Of a stretch of 64,000 nucleotides of DNA, positions 41,090 through 53,085 are shown in pieces. The position numbers and the translations under genes are program-made. The notes beneath the pieces are model-generated. The model made no database searches and was not told the DNA's origin. It worked only from the letters and a program-made list of their open reading frames with translations. The stretch lies in assembly GCF_005239225.2 (NCBI RefSeq), contig NC_133294.1, forward strand, positions 17,125,631-17,189,630, given 5' to 3'. This stretch comes from Populus alba (Eukaryota > Streptophyta > Magnoliopsida > Malpighiales > Salicaceae). Every line of letters starts with the position of its first letter. Positions within the stretch are counted from its first letter, which is position 1.

Positions 41090-42743
41090 GATGATAATTA
41101 ATTATGATTCGGAATAATATATATATATATATCCTAAGTTCACATTTGATTTTCTTCTCCTTGTTTTGCATCAATAATATAAGATTTTGAGGGCAAGTTC
41201 ACATTTGCTAAATTAATTAGAAATAGAATGTAACTTTGCACCAAACTTTACCTACCGTAAATAATAATTCAACATCCTCTTTAAAGATCCTTGCAATTTC
41301 CGACTTATAAAATACATATAATAGGATTTTTTTCATAGCCAAAAATTAAAAGATCGGAAAATATATCGTCAAGGATTTTGTATTTTGACCAGAAGACATT
41401 GCTGCCAAAGCCAGAGCCTCAAAGTGGACGGTTTCTTCCTTTCTTGGGTTAATCCTTCAGAAGTGAAGCTCATGGTACCGTCAAGTTGATGATGAAAGAA
41501 AAAGAAACCGAAAAAGAAAAGGTTTCTTTAGCAAATCCCCACCTGAAATATTTTTGTCGCCGGCGACATTATGAACGAAGCAAGCTTTGGCGGCTGAGGA
41601 GTGTTTATTAATTAGTTAAATATCTTGGGTATTAGGAGAATAAAGTTGTGGAGTCCATCGCAATTAATGCCCCTAGATTTGGAATGTAATGCATGGAAGC
41701 GAACCTACATGAGGAATATGTGGGTCCATATTCATCATGACCATGAAGTTTCCACGAAATACCTAACTTTCTTTATTTAAAAAAAATAAAAAAATAAAAA
41801 ATAAATCAAGATTGGTTAAGTTAAAAAAACGGGAGATCTTATTTTCAAATGTTATTAAACTTCATCCAACATCTAAAAATAATTTTATTTTGATATTTTA
41901 AAAAAATTAAATCAAAATCATTTTATTTTATTTTTAAAAATCAAAACCAGATCAACTAGATATTTTTAAAATCCAATCTAGATTGGGTTCATAAATAACT
42001 TAATTTATTTGTCAAGTCAGGTAAAATTTAATGAATGAAAAAGAAAAGAAAAAGTAAAGTGTAATTTCCCCATTTTTCTCATGAAATTTTTATGAATTCC
42101 CCCCCTACACGATGTCATTTCATTGTATGGAATATCGATTTAAGTGGACGGAAAACAACAATAAACATACATGCGAGTCAATCGTGGATGCTTTTGAATC
42201 CAATTGAGAAAATTGATCATTTTTAGATCCATATGTTTTTTTTTTTTTTGCCTTTTGTTTTAAAAGTTGGTGGGGGAGGCATCCATTCTTCAACTTGTGT
42301 CGCCGATGCAACAAGGCATAGTTGAATTCGCAGGCGGACAACATTGGATTGAAAACAAACACGTCTTGGGAAAGACAATCAAATATGGGCAGCTTGTGTT
42401 CTATAAGTTGTAGGAGAGAGGAAAAAAAGTGTTGACCATCAGAAGCTTCCAAGTCGCTGCTGTATTATATTCTCAGAAGAGGATAAACTATTCTATTTTA
42501 ATATACTAATATATACTTTAAAGAAATAATATTTACTATTCTTTCAAACAAATACTAATACTTTTAACCATATTACCACCAAATCCCAAATTAATCCTCC
42601 AAAAGTTTTGGAGATCAAAACCATTTCAAGTGGGTGTGTTGAAGCGATTGAAGTTACTTTTTGCTTTCATGTTATTTTTAAGTTGTTTTTTTTTTTATAT
42701 TATATTAATTTTTTTAATATGTTTTTTTTTATATATAATTTTA
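41090..42743. other. Intergenic, no supported gene
   Basis: AT-rich. An open frame of 110 codons on the - strand at 42120-42452 has no motif I recognise and a lysine run from a T tract, so I do not call it. An (AT)8 run lies at about 41118. Confidence 0.45.
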
Positions 42744-43064
42744 CCTAAGATGGTCTAATTCATGCTTACATTTACGTAATATTACGTAAGATTTCTTTAG
42801 TTGAAAGTAGACATATTTATGATTTTTGAGGTGTTTAAGAGTTTTAAAGTTTTTTTAAAAAAAATATATTAAAAAATATATTTTTATTTTTAAAAATTAT
42901 TTTTTTAATCAGTATGTTAAAATAATTTCCTAATCATAAATTCATATTCCAAATTCCGAAGCCAGAAGACAGGATATTCCTCGAAGATGGCGTTTGAAGG
43001 CACACATGTTTTTCCAGGGTCTCCATGTCCACTACTTCAAGTCCAGAATTAGGCAGGGCATCTA

Positions 43065-43270
43065 AAACGTGTTTGCCACTATTTTTAAAAAAATTTAATA
43101 ATTTTTATCTTGTTTTTTCTTTGAATTAATATATTTTTGATGTTTTTAAATTATTTTGATGTTTTAATCTCAAAAATAATTTTTAAAAAATTAAAAAATA
43201 TTATTTGTATATTTTTTTGAGTGAAAAATACTTTAAAAAACAATTATAACTACACTTTCAGATACACTAC
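43065..43270 (-). mobile_element. MITE, 206 bp, flanked by TAA
   Basis: Present in unit A of the duplicated block and absent from unit B, which reads GCATCTAACCC across the site. TAA is found on both sides (43062-43064 and 43271-43273), the target duplication expected for Tourist/PIF-Harbinger MITEs. The interior shows the AT-rich family core in reverse. Terminal inverted repeats are weak (GTGTTTG-type). Confidence 0.7.
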
Positions 43271-43391
43271 TAACCCGACTAACAGCTACAATTTTTCTTA
43301 AACTTTTGAAGATAAATTTGGCGTTATTCATAATGGGAACCCCACCTTGTGCTCAATTCTGAGTCAAATCAGTAGGGAATTTGGAAACTAA

Positions 43392-43600
43392 AGCAGCGTT
43401 TGGGAACGCGGTGCAAACCGTGTTCCCACTAAATTTGATTTTTTTTTTTGCTAAAATAAAATATGATTTGTACTTTTTGGATCGTTTTGATGTGTTGATG
43501 TCAAAAATAATTTTTAAAAAATAAAAAAACATCATTGACATGCATTTTGACACGAAAAGTTATTTGAAAAGCAACTGCTACCACACTGCCAAACATGCTC
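43392..43600 (-). mobile_element. MITE, about 209 bp, with readable terminal inverted repeats
   Basis: Absent from unit B, which reads AACTAAGACACCC across the site. The left end AGCAGCGTTTGGGAACGCGG and the reverse complement of the right end (AGCATGTTTGGCAGTGTGG) form imperfect terminal inverted repeats. The left flank is TAA; the right flank is AAA or CAA, so the target duplication is imperfect. Same family as 43065-43270. Confidence 0.7.
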
Positions 43601-43784
43601 AAAAACACCCAAAAACGTTTAGAGTTTGGAGATTGGTAAAATCTCAGTAACTGCTAATGTGATTCATGTGAGGGAGGGCAGGAGTGTCTAATTCAATGCT
43701 TCCATTTACGTAATTTTACCAAAGATTTCTATAGATGAAAGTATATATATTTCTGATTAAAAAGTATGTTAACATGTTTAAGAG

Positions 43785-43975
43785 TGTAATTGTGATTATT
43801 TTTTAAAATGTTTTTCTCTTAAAAATTTTTACCAATATTGTTTTTAAAAAATTATTTCAGAAATCAACACATCAAATTAAATAATTTGAAAATATTAAAA
43901 ATATATTAATTTAAAATAAAAAATTTGATATTTTTTAAAAATATTTTTAAGACACAATATCAAACTAAAAGACAA
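43785..43975 (+). mobile_element. AT-rich MITE, older copy shared by both duplicated units
   Basis: Runs from GTTTAAGAGTGTAATTGTG through ATTTCAGAAATCAACACATC to GACACAATATCAAAC in unit B. A shortened version lies at about 42830-42930 in unit A, so it inserted before the block duplicated. Confidence 0.55.
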
Positions 43976-44430
43976 AATATTCCTCGAAGATTGTGTTTCA
44001 AGGCATACATATCTTCCAGAGTCTCCATGTCCACTACTTCAAGTCCAGAATTAGGCGGTGGCATCTAACCCAACTAACAGCTACAATTTTTCCTAAACTT
44101 TTGAAGATAAATTTGGCGTTATTCATAATGGGAACCCCACCTCGTGCTCTATTCCGAGTCAAATCAGTAGGGAATTTGGAAACTAAGACACCCAAAAACG
44201 TTTAGAGCTTGGAGATTGGTAAAATCTCAGTAGCTGCTAATGTGATTCATGTGAGGGATGGCTCTGCTATCACGACTTTCCTATCCTACACATGTCGCTC
44301 CAAGGAAAAACACCAAACAGGTGGGAATCTCGGAATCGAGACGAGTACTCAGAAAGACTACAAGAAAGTTCAGAGTTCAGAGAAACTTTTGCTAGAGACA
44401 AACGTGATAAATGTTGGGGGAGGGCAAGAG

Positions 44431-45430
44431 TAGAGTTTGAGCATTTCTGATTCGGTCGGTTTTGGGTCAAAATAAATAACCAAATAAAAGTTTTTTTTTT
44501 AATTTTTTTTTGAACTGAACTAAACCGAAAACTGGTTCAAATCGACCAGTTTTCGGTTTGATTCGGTTTAGTTTTTTTCCTTTTAAACTGGTCAGTTCGG
44601 TTTGCTAGCTTGAAAATCTATGAAATGATGTTGTTTCTGTACAAGCTAAAATACACAACTTTCTCCCTTAAAAGTATGAAATCTAGGGATTGATTCTAGC
44701 TTCAAGACGAAGCAGAAGAAGTAGTTGCTACCGCTTCGTGGGCTTCTTCTTTTTCTTTTGAGTTTGCTTGAAACGTAACTTGAGAGTAGAAAGAACTTGA
44801 ATAAAGCATGACAGATAGAACCGGTAGCTTTGAGCTTTCGATGACCGGGAGAAGGAAAATGAAATCAGGATTTGGCTAAGCCCACTGTCTCATTCTGAAG
44901 TTTTCCTCTATGTCGATGCAGCAAGACAGGGAGATTGTATCGAAAAAACTGATTTTCCTCTCCTCCCTAATTGAAGTATCAGATGAAAGCCTGGCTAGAG
45001 TGAATAGAAAGAGTGGATTATTAAACTCACTACCCGTCCCCCCTTTCCTTTCAGTAGCTGTTTGTGTGTGTGCCTCAGTGCCTGTATGGAGGGCTGTTGG
45101 TTAAGAATCTTAAAATTAGAGAAGGAGAGATGCAGAAAGCAAAACAAATGGAGGGGTTACTGTTATGTGTTTAGGGAATGCTCCTTTAGGTTTAGGGTTA
45201 GAAAAAGCTATCTATTTATATTGTTTTTTTTTTTTTTTAAAGCATGACTTGGTTGAACCGGTTCGGTTTGGTTCAATCGGCTTCAAACTTTCAAAACCGA
45301 AACCGAACCGAACTGGAATTTTTTATGATTTTTTAATCGGTTAATTCGGTTTTATTTTGTTCGGTTTTTTCAGTTATTTTTTTTTATTTTCTTGGTTTAA
45401 TCGGTTTATCGGTTTTTTTGCTCACCCCTA
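44431..45430. mobile_element. Non-autonomous hAT-like element, 1,000 bp
   Basis: The left end TAGAGTTTGAGCATTTCTGA and the reverse complement of the right end, TAGGGGTGAGCAAAAAAACC, are inverted repeats close to the common plant hAT end CAGGGGTGAGCA. Both ends carry repeated CGGTTCGGTTT/AAACCGAACCG subterminal motifs. Flanks are GGCAAGAG and AACAAGAA, an 8-bp target site with three G/A differences. There is no transposase; the interior has no recognised gene. Confidence 0.65.
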
Positions 45431-45650
45431 AACAAGAATGTCAATGGAGGACAGAGAAAACTAGTGTGCAAGCCAAGTCTTCAAAACAGAGACAATAAAT
45501 CATGTAACAACATAATAACAACATCAACAACAACAACAACAACATAATAATAATAATAATAATAAACAAGCAAAGTAAAATCATTATTCATGTAACAATG
45601 TAATTATCATTTCACATTTAAAAAAAAAAATCAATTGGAAATCTGTTTGC

Positions 45651-45681
<31 letters not shown>

Positions 45682-46102
45682 GTAGTTAAAAATTCAGGTA
45701 ACCCAGCAAAACCCCGTTAAAAATCCAATTGGAATCTGTTTGCTATATATATTTACCAAAACGATAATACATTTAGCACTTTCTCATCGTTGGTTTCGTA
45801 TAGATATTATCGGCTTAGTCATTCCATCTTGTCTCCTCGAGACCATATCGGCTTTGGCAAGAGACTATATTAATAACATTGAATCTACTTGCCTCATTGT
45901 GTAACCTCTCAGAGGAATAAAATATTTTGCTACTACTGGCCCTCTCTTAATTTCAGCACCATTTGTGTCATCAACGCCATTGTTTTCCAATCTTGTCTTA
46001 GATTGATTTCGCTAGACCAAGGTGCTGCCTAGCTCCAAGATGATCACATTGTCTTTTGACATTACTGCTTTAAGCTAAGCATGATTTAGGATTTTTTTTT
46101 GC
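45431..46102. repeat. Microsatellite-rich intergenic stretch
   Basis: Holds (AAC)n/(AAT)n at about 45503-45565, (TA)n at about 45652-45678, and a short direct repeat (TTGGAA[A]TCTGTTTGCTATATATAT) at about 45635 and 45729. No coding content is seen. Confidence 0.7.
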
Positions 46103-48549
46103 TAAATGAAAACACATCATTTCTTAAAGGAGGAGGTACAGAAGCCATCATTTCGAATTTTTTTTTTTTAAGAAACAGCATTAAGATGGAGAGGACAGCC
46201 AGTCTGAGTTTTCCTCTGAGTAGTCGATATTTTCTTAAGTCATACCCAGGAATGTAATGTTCTATAAAATTTTACAATGATAAAATATATTAATATCTTG
46301 TTGAAAAGTAAACATGTTCTGAACTCTATCGGCCGTTAAGATCAGAAATCGTCACATTGTTAATTGAATTTATCTTTTGGTTCTGTGTAATGGACTCTGT
46401 ATCCAAAGAACTCTGCCTTTCAACAAATGCTGGTTTCTTTGGAGGAGGAAGATCCACAATTTCACTATTTAGCATGGAAGTGATGGTAGACACTGCCGGT
46501 CTGTCTTTCGCCACTTCTTGCACACACAACAGACCAATCTGTATGCATCGGAATATCTCCACCTGAAAACATGGATCTTATATTGCAGGATCGACCACAG
46601 CTGTAATGTCACCTTCATTCCACAGTTTCCAAGCCTGAAAATATAAAAATCCATCCAAGTAAGAGTTTGCAAGTTTAATAGTATCAGAAATTGAAAGGAG
46701 CTTTGCAGATATATCTCAGGCAGGGAGGTGGACAGACATACAAATCCTATAAGACTCAAAGAATGCTCATTGTCATAAAAACTAGAGTTCCTTCTTCCGC
46801 TTACGATCTCCAGCAACAACACTCCAAAGCTAAATACATCTGATTTCTCTGAAAATCTTCCTTTCATTAAATATTCAGGGGACATATAGCCACTGCATGA
46901 GGATCACAGATTTCTGAGCTCAAAGTTGCAAAACGGTAATAGGAGTTAAAATGAAAATAAATAAATATATACTTACTAGGTTCCAACGACCCTGGTAGTA
47001 TTCACTTGATCTTCATTGCCATAAAAAATCCTGGCCATTCCAAAGTCTGAAATTTTGGGATTCAGCTCACAGTCCAATAAGATGTTACTTGGCTTAAGAT
47101 CTCTATGAATAATTCTTAGTCTAGAATCTCTGTGAAGGTAAAGAAGACCTCCACAAATCCCGTTAATAATGTCGAAGCGTCTTTCCCAATGTAGTTGTCC
47201 TTTCCTGAGTGAATCTAAGCATATTGTATCCAGAAAAAATCATCAGAAAACAAGGGCAAAGGAAAATGAGTCAAGAAAAGCAGTACCTAAACAAAAGAGG
47301 GCAGTTGCTCTAACCAAAGAGAAATGCATCCAAGCTTTTATTCGGCAGGTACTCGTAAACCAACATCATCTCTTCTCCTTCAACACAGCAACCGAGAAGC
47401 CTCACAAGATTCCTGTGTTGGAGTTTAGAAATCACCACGACTTCATTCATAAACTCTTCGAGCCCTTGACCAGATGTTTTAGAAAGTCTTTTCACAGCTA
47501 TTTCCTGCCCATCTGGCAATTTTCCCTACAATGTCACATCAAACCAATAAATACCTATTTGCTCTAAATAACTATAGAGCAGCTTTAGTTCCAGAAGAAT
47601 TACCCTGTATACTGCACCAAAGCCGCCCTGCCCAAGCTTCTTGGATATGTCAAAGTTGTTTGTAGCAGTTTCAAGAATTTGTAATTTGAAGAGGGGTTCA
47701 AGTTTAACTTCCCTGACGTTTTTGGGCGACTTTCCACCAAAAACTGTTCCTTGTGCTTCTCTCGTTTTGAACGCTAAGGTCTCCTCACTTATCAACTTCC
47801 TTTCTGAATTCAAGTGGAAGTATCGTTATTATTTGTGAATGTTGTTTTTCTTTACTTGTTAAAATTGTAAAGTTTAGAAGTCCAGTAAGCTAATAAGATG
47901 TAGCATATTACCTCTATGTGTACCCATCCACTTCCAAGAAAAAAACACACAGATGAAGATGGCAATGGCTCCTACAATCACTGACATACTGATGATTACT
48001 TTCATGTTTCTCTTGTTATCTGCAACTAAAAAATTGTACTGATGGTTATTTGGCAAAAATGCAAAGGAAATATGAAAAAACTTATCAGTGTTTCCTCATA
48101 CAGATACGTAAGTTTTTGTATGTACACTAGTTATGCACACCTGGAAAACGAAACACTAGTGAATGAAAATTAAAAAATATTGTAACAATTACCAAGTTCT
48201 GTATACGCCAGGCGAATGTTGAGATCTGTCCCTCCTTCAGAGAACTTTTGTATATCAATCAAGTTTCCTGTCCATGCCATACAGCCAAAACCATTGTAAT
48301 ATGAATAAGCGACACAGGAACAATTCCTCAAGCACTCATCTTTGCATTCTTGTTCGGAGGACGGATTTAACCGGTACTCGGCAAAGGTTGGCACCTTCAT
48401 CATCTCTAGCTTCATAAATCCATCTTCTTTTCCCACTTCACTACCATTCTGTATTCTATCACACTGCAACAATGTCCTCCTAACACAACCGCTAGTCCAA
48501 ATTCCTTTGTTCCATTCATCTTGATTTTTTGCAACAAACCCTTTTAAAC
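46103..48549. repeat. Segmental duplication, left copy (partner at 59370-63858)
   Basis: From AAATGAAAACACATCATTTC on the left to CAAACCCTTTTAAA on the right this is colinear with 59370-63858 once the 2,038-bp solo LTR in that copy is removed. It contains the kinase 3' flank, exons 2-7 and the end of exon 1. Confidence 0.85.
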
Positions 48550-49480
48550 ATGTGCAGACAGGTGAACTCTGTGCATCGCAGCTTCCAAATGACCCGCACT
48601 TGCCATAAATATCACAGTCAGTTGATGGAGCTTCCCAGTCATACGTCCAACCTCCCTTCCCATAATCCCAGTATTGTTCTGTAAGTTTTCCATCAGAAGT
48701 CAAAACATGCGTTAATCGGGAAGCTGGGTCTTGAATTGAACTCAGAGTGAAAGTGCCATCTCCTTCATTTTGTAGAGTAAATCCACTTAGATAGACAGAA
48801 TACATTCCTGGTATTCCAATAAAGTTCTGGCCAACCCATGGACCACTACGCCAAAATGGATGACCATTGTACCAGATGAAGAACTCAGGAATTCCTAATG
48901 GATTGACACCAGCAGAGAAGTTTCCAACTGAAGGATCAGATGAGCTTCTCCATGACATTAGCAGTTTCTTGTTCCCTGTTCTTGCGTTAGCACTAAGTCT
49001 CATCTTTGGTAAGTAAGTATCCGTAGGCTGCTCGAAACTTTGCCATACAAGCTTTTCTTTCGGTCCAGCTTTCAGCTGAAGGTTTCCATCATCAGTAAGC
49101 TGTGCAGTTGATTGATTGAACCCAATTGAAACATTTGATGACCACAGAACCTCTCCCTGACTATTCAAAACCACAAGATTTCCATCTTCAGATATTTTCA
49201 TCATCCCAGAAGAATCGTTCATTGGGTTGTTTCTGTTGGCCACCCATAGTACTTGAGTTTCTGCTGGTATATTACTGTACCATATTCCGACATATCGATA
49301 TGTTGAATTAACTGGGCTGAAAAATCCCAGTTCGAACCTATTGCCGGCAGAGACTATAGCTTCTGGATCTTTGATGGGTTGAGAAGGAGTAATGGTATCT
49401 CCTGCATCACCATAAAAGGAACTGGAACATGATAGAAACAGAAGAAGAGCTACTGCAGCTTTGCAGTTTCCAAGTGCCAT
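46326..49480 (-). pseudogene. S-domain receptor kinase, 7 exons, one nonsense codon in exon 7
   Basis: Exons on the - strand: 48193-49480, 47912-48025, 47604-47803, 47315-47525, 46977-47214, 46742-46892, 46326-46634; all GT-AG and in phase, for 837 codons. Order: signal peptide, lectin domain (LWVANRNNPM), WQSFEQPTDTYLP, EGF-like and PAN domains, membrane helix (about 436-456), kinase with GQGGFGAVY, lysine 546, HRDLKPSN (Asp 643), DFG (661) and [21 protein letters not shown] single TAA at 46578-46580 (codon 753) removes the last 84 residues, including the conserved C-lobe DRP region. The duplicate at 59590 has serine (TCA) there. I start at 49480 (MALGNC), which aligns with MGIGNC at 59255, rather than 27 bases upstream. 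The product may be a truncated, probably inactive kinase. A gypsy LTR begins only 130 bp upstream. Resembles the At1g11300/At1g11330 class. Confidence 0.9.
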
Positions 49481-49609
49481 AACTTGTTGATGAGAATGGA
49501 AGAGCAATAAATGGCTACATGACTTTTCAGAGAAAGGTTATGAACAAGAATATTTCTCTTCTTGTCCTTTTTCTTAAGTCCAATCAAGACTATGTTTGAC
49601 AATTAAAAG

Positions 49610-51891
49610 TGTAATAATTTGAAATAAATGAGTTGGAAAATACAATAAAGCCCTTGAAGGCTTAAAAGTTAGAATAAATGAATGAGGGGTATAGTAATAA
49701 TTGGATAAATAATTGATAAATATAAATAGAAAAAAGAAAAAGAAAAAGAGGGATCTGAAAATTTAAAGAACAAACCGTGAGAGAGAAGGAGGAAGAAGAA
49801 GAAGAAGAAGAAGAAGAGAAAAGAAGGGAAAATAAGGGGAAAAGGAAGAGATTGGAAGGAAATAAGTTTAAAGGTAAGATTTAGGTTGTTAAATGTATAA
49901 ATATGTGTTATTGAAGTTTAAATTTTGGTTTTGATGAATGTTAGGGTTTTGAAAATTTGTGTTTTGGGTTTAATTGATGAATTAAATTAAATGTTAGGGG
50001 TTGATTGTTGTGGTTAATTGATTATTTAGTTGATTATGGAAGATTCTGATGATTTTGAGTTATAGTTTTGTTTGAATGATGAATTTTGAGTTAGAAATCA
50101 GGGGAGAACAGTAGGTTTCTGTTGAAATTCTGGATTGGAGGTTGAAGATGACGACAATTCAATTTGGTCCCTCAATTTTCAAAAATTACAGTTTAGTCCC
50201 TAAATTTTGGAAAATTACAAATTGGCCCCTGGAGCATATTCCAAGATTCTGAACAGAATAACATATGAATTATGGGCAGAATTACTGTATAGTTATGAAA
50301 TTTTAAATCTTTCAATTTGGTCCTCCAATTTGACAAAAATTACCATTTGACCCTAAAAATTTGGTGAAATTCAAGAATGGTCCCTAGAGTGTAATGAGAT
50401 ATCCTGGACAGAATTGAGGATTGATTATGGTCAGAATTTCAGTATATTCATGGATTTATGACAAATTTTAGTTTGGTCCTCCATTTGATGAAAATTACAA
50501 TTTGACCCTAAAATTATGGAAAAATTCCAGAATGGTCCCTGGAGCATAATTAGAGGTTCTGGACAGAAATGTGGATGAATTATGGAAATAATTTTACTAT
50601 AGTCATGAATTTATGATATGTTTAGTTTGGTCCTCCAATAAGACAAAAATTACAATTTGGCCCTAAAAATATGATAAATTCTAGATTAGTCCCTAGCTGT
50701 AGTATTAGCTTTTCCAGATTAGTTTGATGAATAATTAAGGGTTATTTAGTAAATTATTACCAATTTTATTAGTTGTTTTTATTATGGATTAGATTTCAGG
50801 AAAACCGTTAAATTTGGGTTTTTAAGAAAAATTAACTAATTAGTTCAAAACATATAAGGTTATGGAATACACCCTTAGTTAAGTGTATTAAATAGGTTAA
50901 ATGTTCTTTCGAGTCGTTTTTGAATATGTCTCCTTTGTATTTAGATAATCCTGATATTCTACCAGTGGGGCGTTAGTAGGATTTTCTTTGGTATCAGCTT
51001 TTGAGTGCTGTTTGCTTTTGAGTCAGGTGAGTGGATAATTTTTCATATGCATGAAAAATATTATAAATATTTGATTTGTTAATATGAATTGAATCATGTT
51101 CTTGATAATATATATGTTGATTATTATCATTGTTATGATAAAGCATGATTAATTATTGAATTTGAATTCTTGATATGAACCAACATAAATTTTGAATTGA
51201 CTTCTGAATTGATAGCTCCTCATTTGATTGATGTCATGAGTTGAGCTTTGAGATATGAATATGTTTGTTAGATTATGATTATAAACCTATTGTATGTCAG
51301 TCAGAATACCCATGCTAACAGGGTAGTGTTAGTCTTTGTGTACATCGTATCTGAACCCTAGTTGGTTAGGGGAGTTACCAACTTGTGTGGACTGATCATC
51401 CCACAATACAGAGCCTCATGCTCATTGCATTTTGATTTTCTAACGAGCTTTACCATATAATCTTCTTGTTATGGCCTATTTAAGAAACCTTCCTATAAGA
51501 ACCTAGAGCCATAATTGTATATATAATTCTCATTGTTGTATTACCTCGTGTGTGTGTATTGAATGTTATCTACTCACTGAGTTGATGAACTCACCCTCTC
51601 ATTATTTATCTTTTCAGGCTTATAGCTTAATAGCGGGTTACTTTTGTTGAACCTTCCGAACCTGCTTTTTGGCTGTAATTTGTACCTTTTCCTTTATGTC
51701 TAGTTAGTGCTCCAAAACTATGAAATTATATTAACTCTTGTATTAAGACAATTGAATTATATTATGAAGTTAGTTTTGTTGTTAGTGTTGCGTTGAACTC
51801 TGATTGAGTTAGGAGAAGTTTGTATGTAAGTTTGGGTTCGCATAGGTATGGAACCTTGCCTATGTGCCGGTCATGGATCCGGGTCGTGATA
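49610..51891 (+). repeat. 5' LTR of the + strand gypsy element, 2.28 kb
   Basis: Begins TGTAATAATTTG, has a GAA-repeat-rich stretch (about 49785-49860), a block of repeats of about 155 bp (50150-50700), and ends GGGTCGTGATA, where TA replaces the usual CA. Aligned by eye with the solo LTR at 59979 throughout. Confidence 0.8.
50150..50700. repeat. Degenerate tandem repeats of about 155 bp inside the LTR
   Basis: About four units, each with AGTTTGGTCCTCCAAT, AAAATTACAATTTG(G/A)CCCTAAAA, ATGGTCCCTAGAG, TTCTGGACAGAAT and ATGAATTATGG. Similar units occur in the solo LTR (60510-60860) and, on the - strand, at about 280-720. They are a family trait of this LTR. Confidence 0.75.
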
Positions 51892-52111
51892 AACTTGGTA
51901 TCAAAGCTTTAGGTTAAAGAAACAATAATATAATTAATTTCATAATAAGTGGAGCATTAGGATTCGTATCGTTTTGTTGTTTTTTTTGAAATTTTGAATT
52001 CCCATCAAACATGTCTTCTTCCTTGTGATAATATGCTTTCTTATAATTCTGTGATAATTATCATGTTATTGTTCTAACATGACTTAAGTGCTCTCACTTT
52101 TATTTTAGAAA

Positions 52112-53085
52112 ATGCCGAGGAATAGACGAATAGTTGATACTATTAGAGTAGATGATGATCGGGATGATGTCCCTATTATGCAGTTGAGAACTGCAAGGCA
52201 GAGAAGGAGGCGCGATGCACTCGTGCCTCAACATGTTGAGGAGGTACCTCCACCGGTGGAGGAAGAGCCTCAAGAGATAGAAGAGAAAAATATGGTTGAT
52301 GAAACAAGTGTGGGGGTAGTTGACCCTGAGCCTATTACGGAGTTTCAGCAACTTAGCCAGGTTTTGCGGACCTGGATAGAGTTTACTATGGAGAGAGATA
52401 GAAGAAGGGATAGAGATGTACCCTTGCATCCCATACTGTTCAGGGAGTTAATATGTCGTTGAATGACTTCATGAAGTTGGCACCTTCTATTTTTACTAGG
52501 ATAGATAGTTTAGAGGATCCTCAGAGGTTCCTAGATGATATTTGGCGACGATGTGAAGCTTTGGGATGTACAGACCATCGAGTTGTGAGTTTGGCATCGT
52601 TCAGGTTGGAAGGAGATGTGGTGATCTCTTGGTTTGAGTCTAGGAAAAGAGCAAGACCAGTAGAGGCTGAATGGACATGGAAGGAGTTTAGCTCCATGTT
52701 CTTAGACAGGTTTCTCCCTTAAAGAGTCAGGGATGCTCGACTTTATGAGTTTGAGAGGCTATCTCAGGGGAGCATGACAATGGATGAGTATGATCTGAAG
52801 TTCACTCAGCTGTGTAGGTATGCAGAACATCTTCTACCCACTGAGGAGTGGAGGGTGAAGAGGTTTATTACAGGACTCAAATCCTCTATGTATATGGTGA
52901 TGGTGTCACGGGTGTTTCCATCCTACTCCTCAGCTGTTGATAGCACCAGGTTGATAGAGGAGCGAGAATTAGAGGACATGACTGCAGGCCAGTCTAAGAG
53001 GCCTAGAGAAGAGAGTCAGTCTTTTAGGCAACATGGATTAAATGCAGGTCCTTCTAGGGGACAAAGTGGCTATCAGGGCTCATAG
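52112..53085 (+). pseudogene. Gypsy Gag remnant
   Basis: An N-terminal piece (52112-52462) is followed after a frame change by the retrotransposon Gag domain in one frame from 52453. That domain includes FMKLAPSIFTRI, WRRCEALG, WTWKEFSSMFLDRFLP and MDEYDLKFTQLCRYA, and is broken by a TAA at 52720-52722. A stop at 53083 is the next of a series. Would be the particle protein if intact. Confidence 0.8.

Larger units (their letters stand above)
42744..44430. repeat. Tandemly duplicated block: unit A 42744-43683, unit B 43684-44430
   Basis: Both units share, in order, TCTAATTCA, CATTTACGTAAT, an AT-rich MITE, ATATTCCTCGAAGAT, GTCTCCATGTCCACTACTTC, AACAGCTACAATTTTTC, CGTTATTCATAATGGGAACC, TCAGTAGGGAATTTGGAAACTAA and AATGTGATTCATGTGAGGGA. 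Unit A holds two extra insertions (43065-43270 and 43392-43600) that unit B lacks. Unit B is cut off by the hAT-like element at 44431. No protein-coding content is recognised. Confidence 0.85.

Noticed and set aside
42120..42452. A 110-codon open frame on the - strand.
   Set aside because: No recognisable motif, contains a lysine run from a T tract, and no splice or promoter context. Could be real but not supportable.
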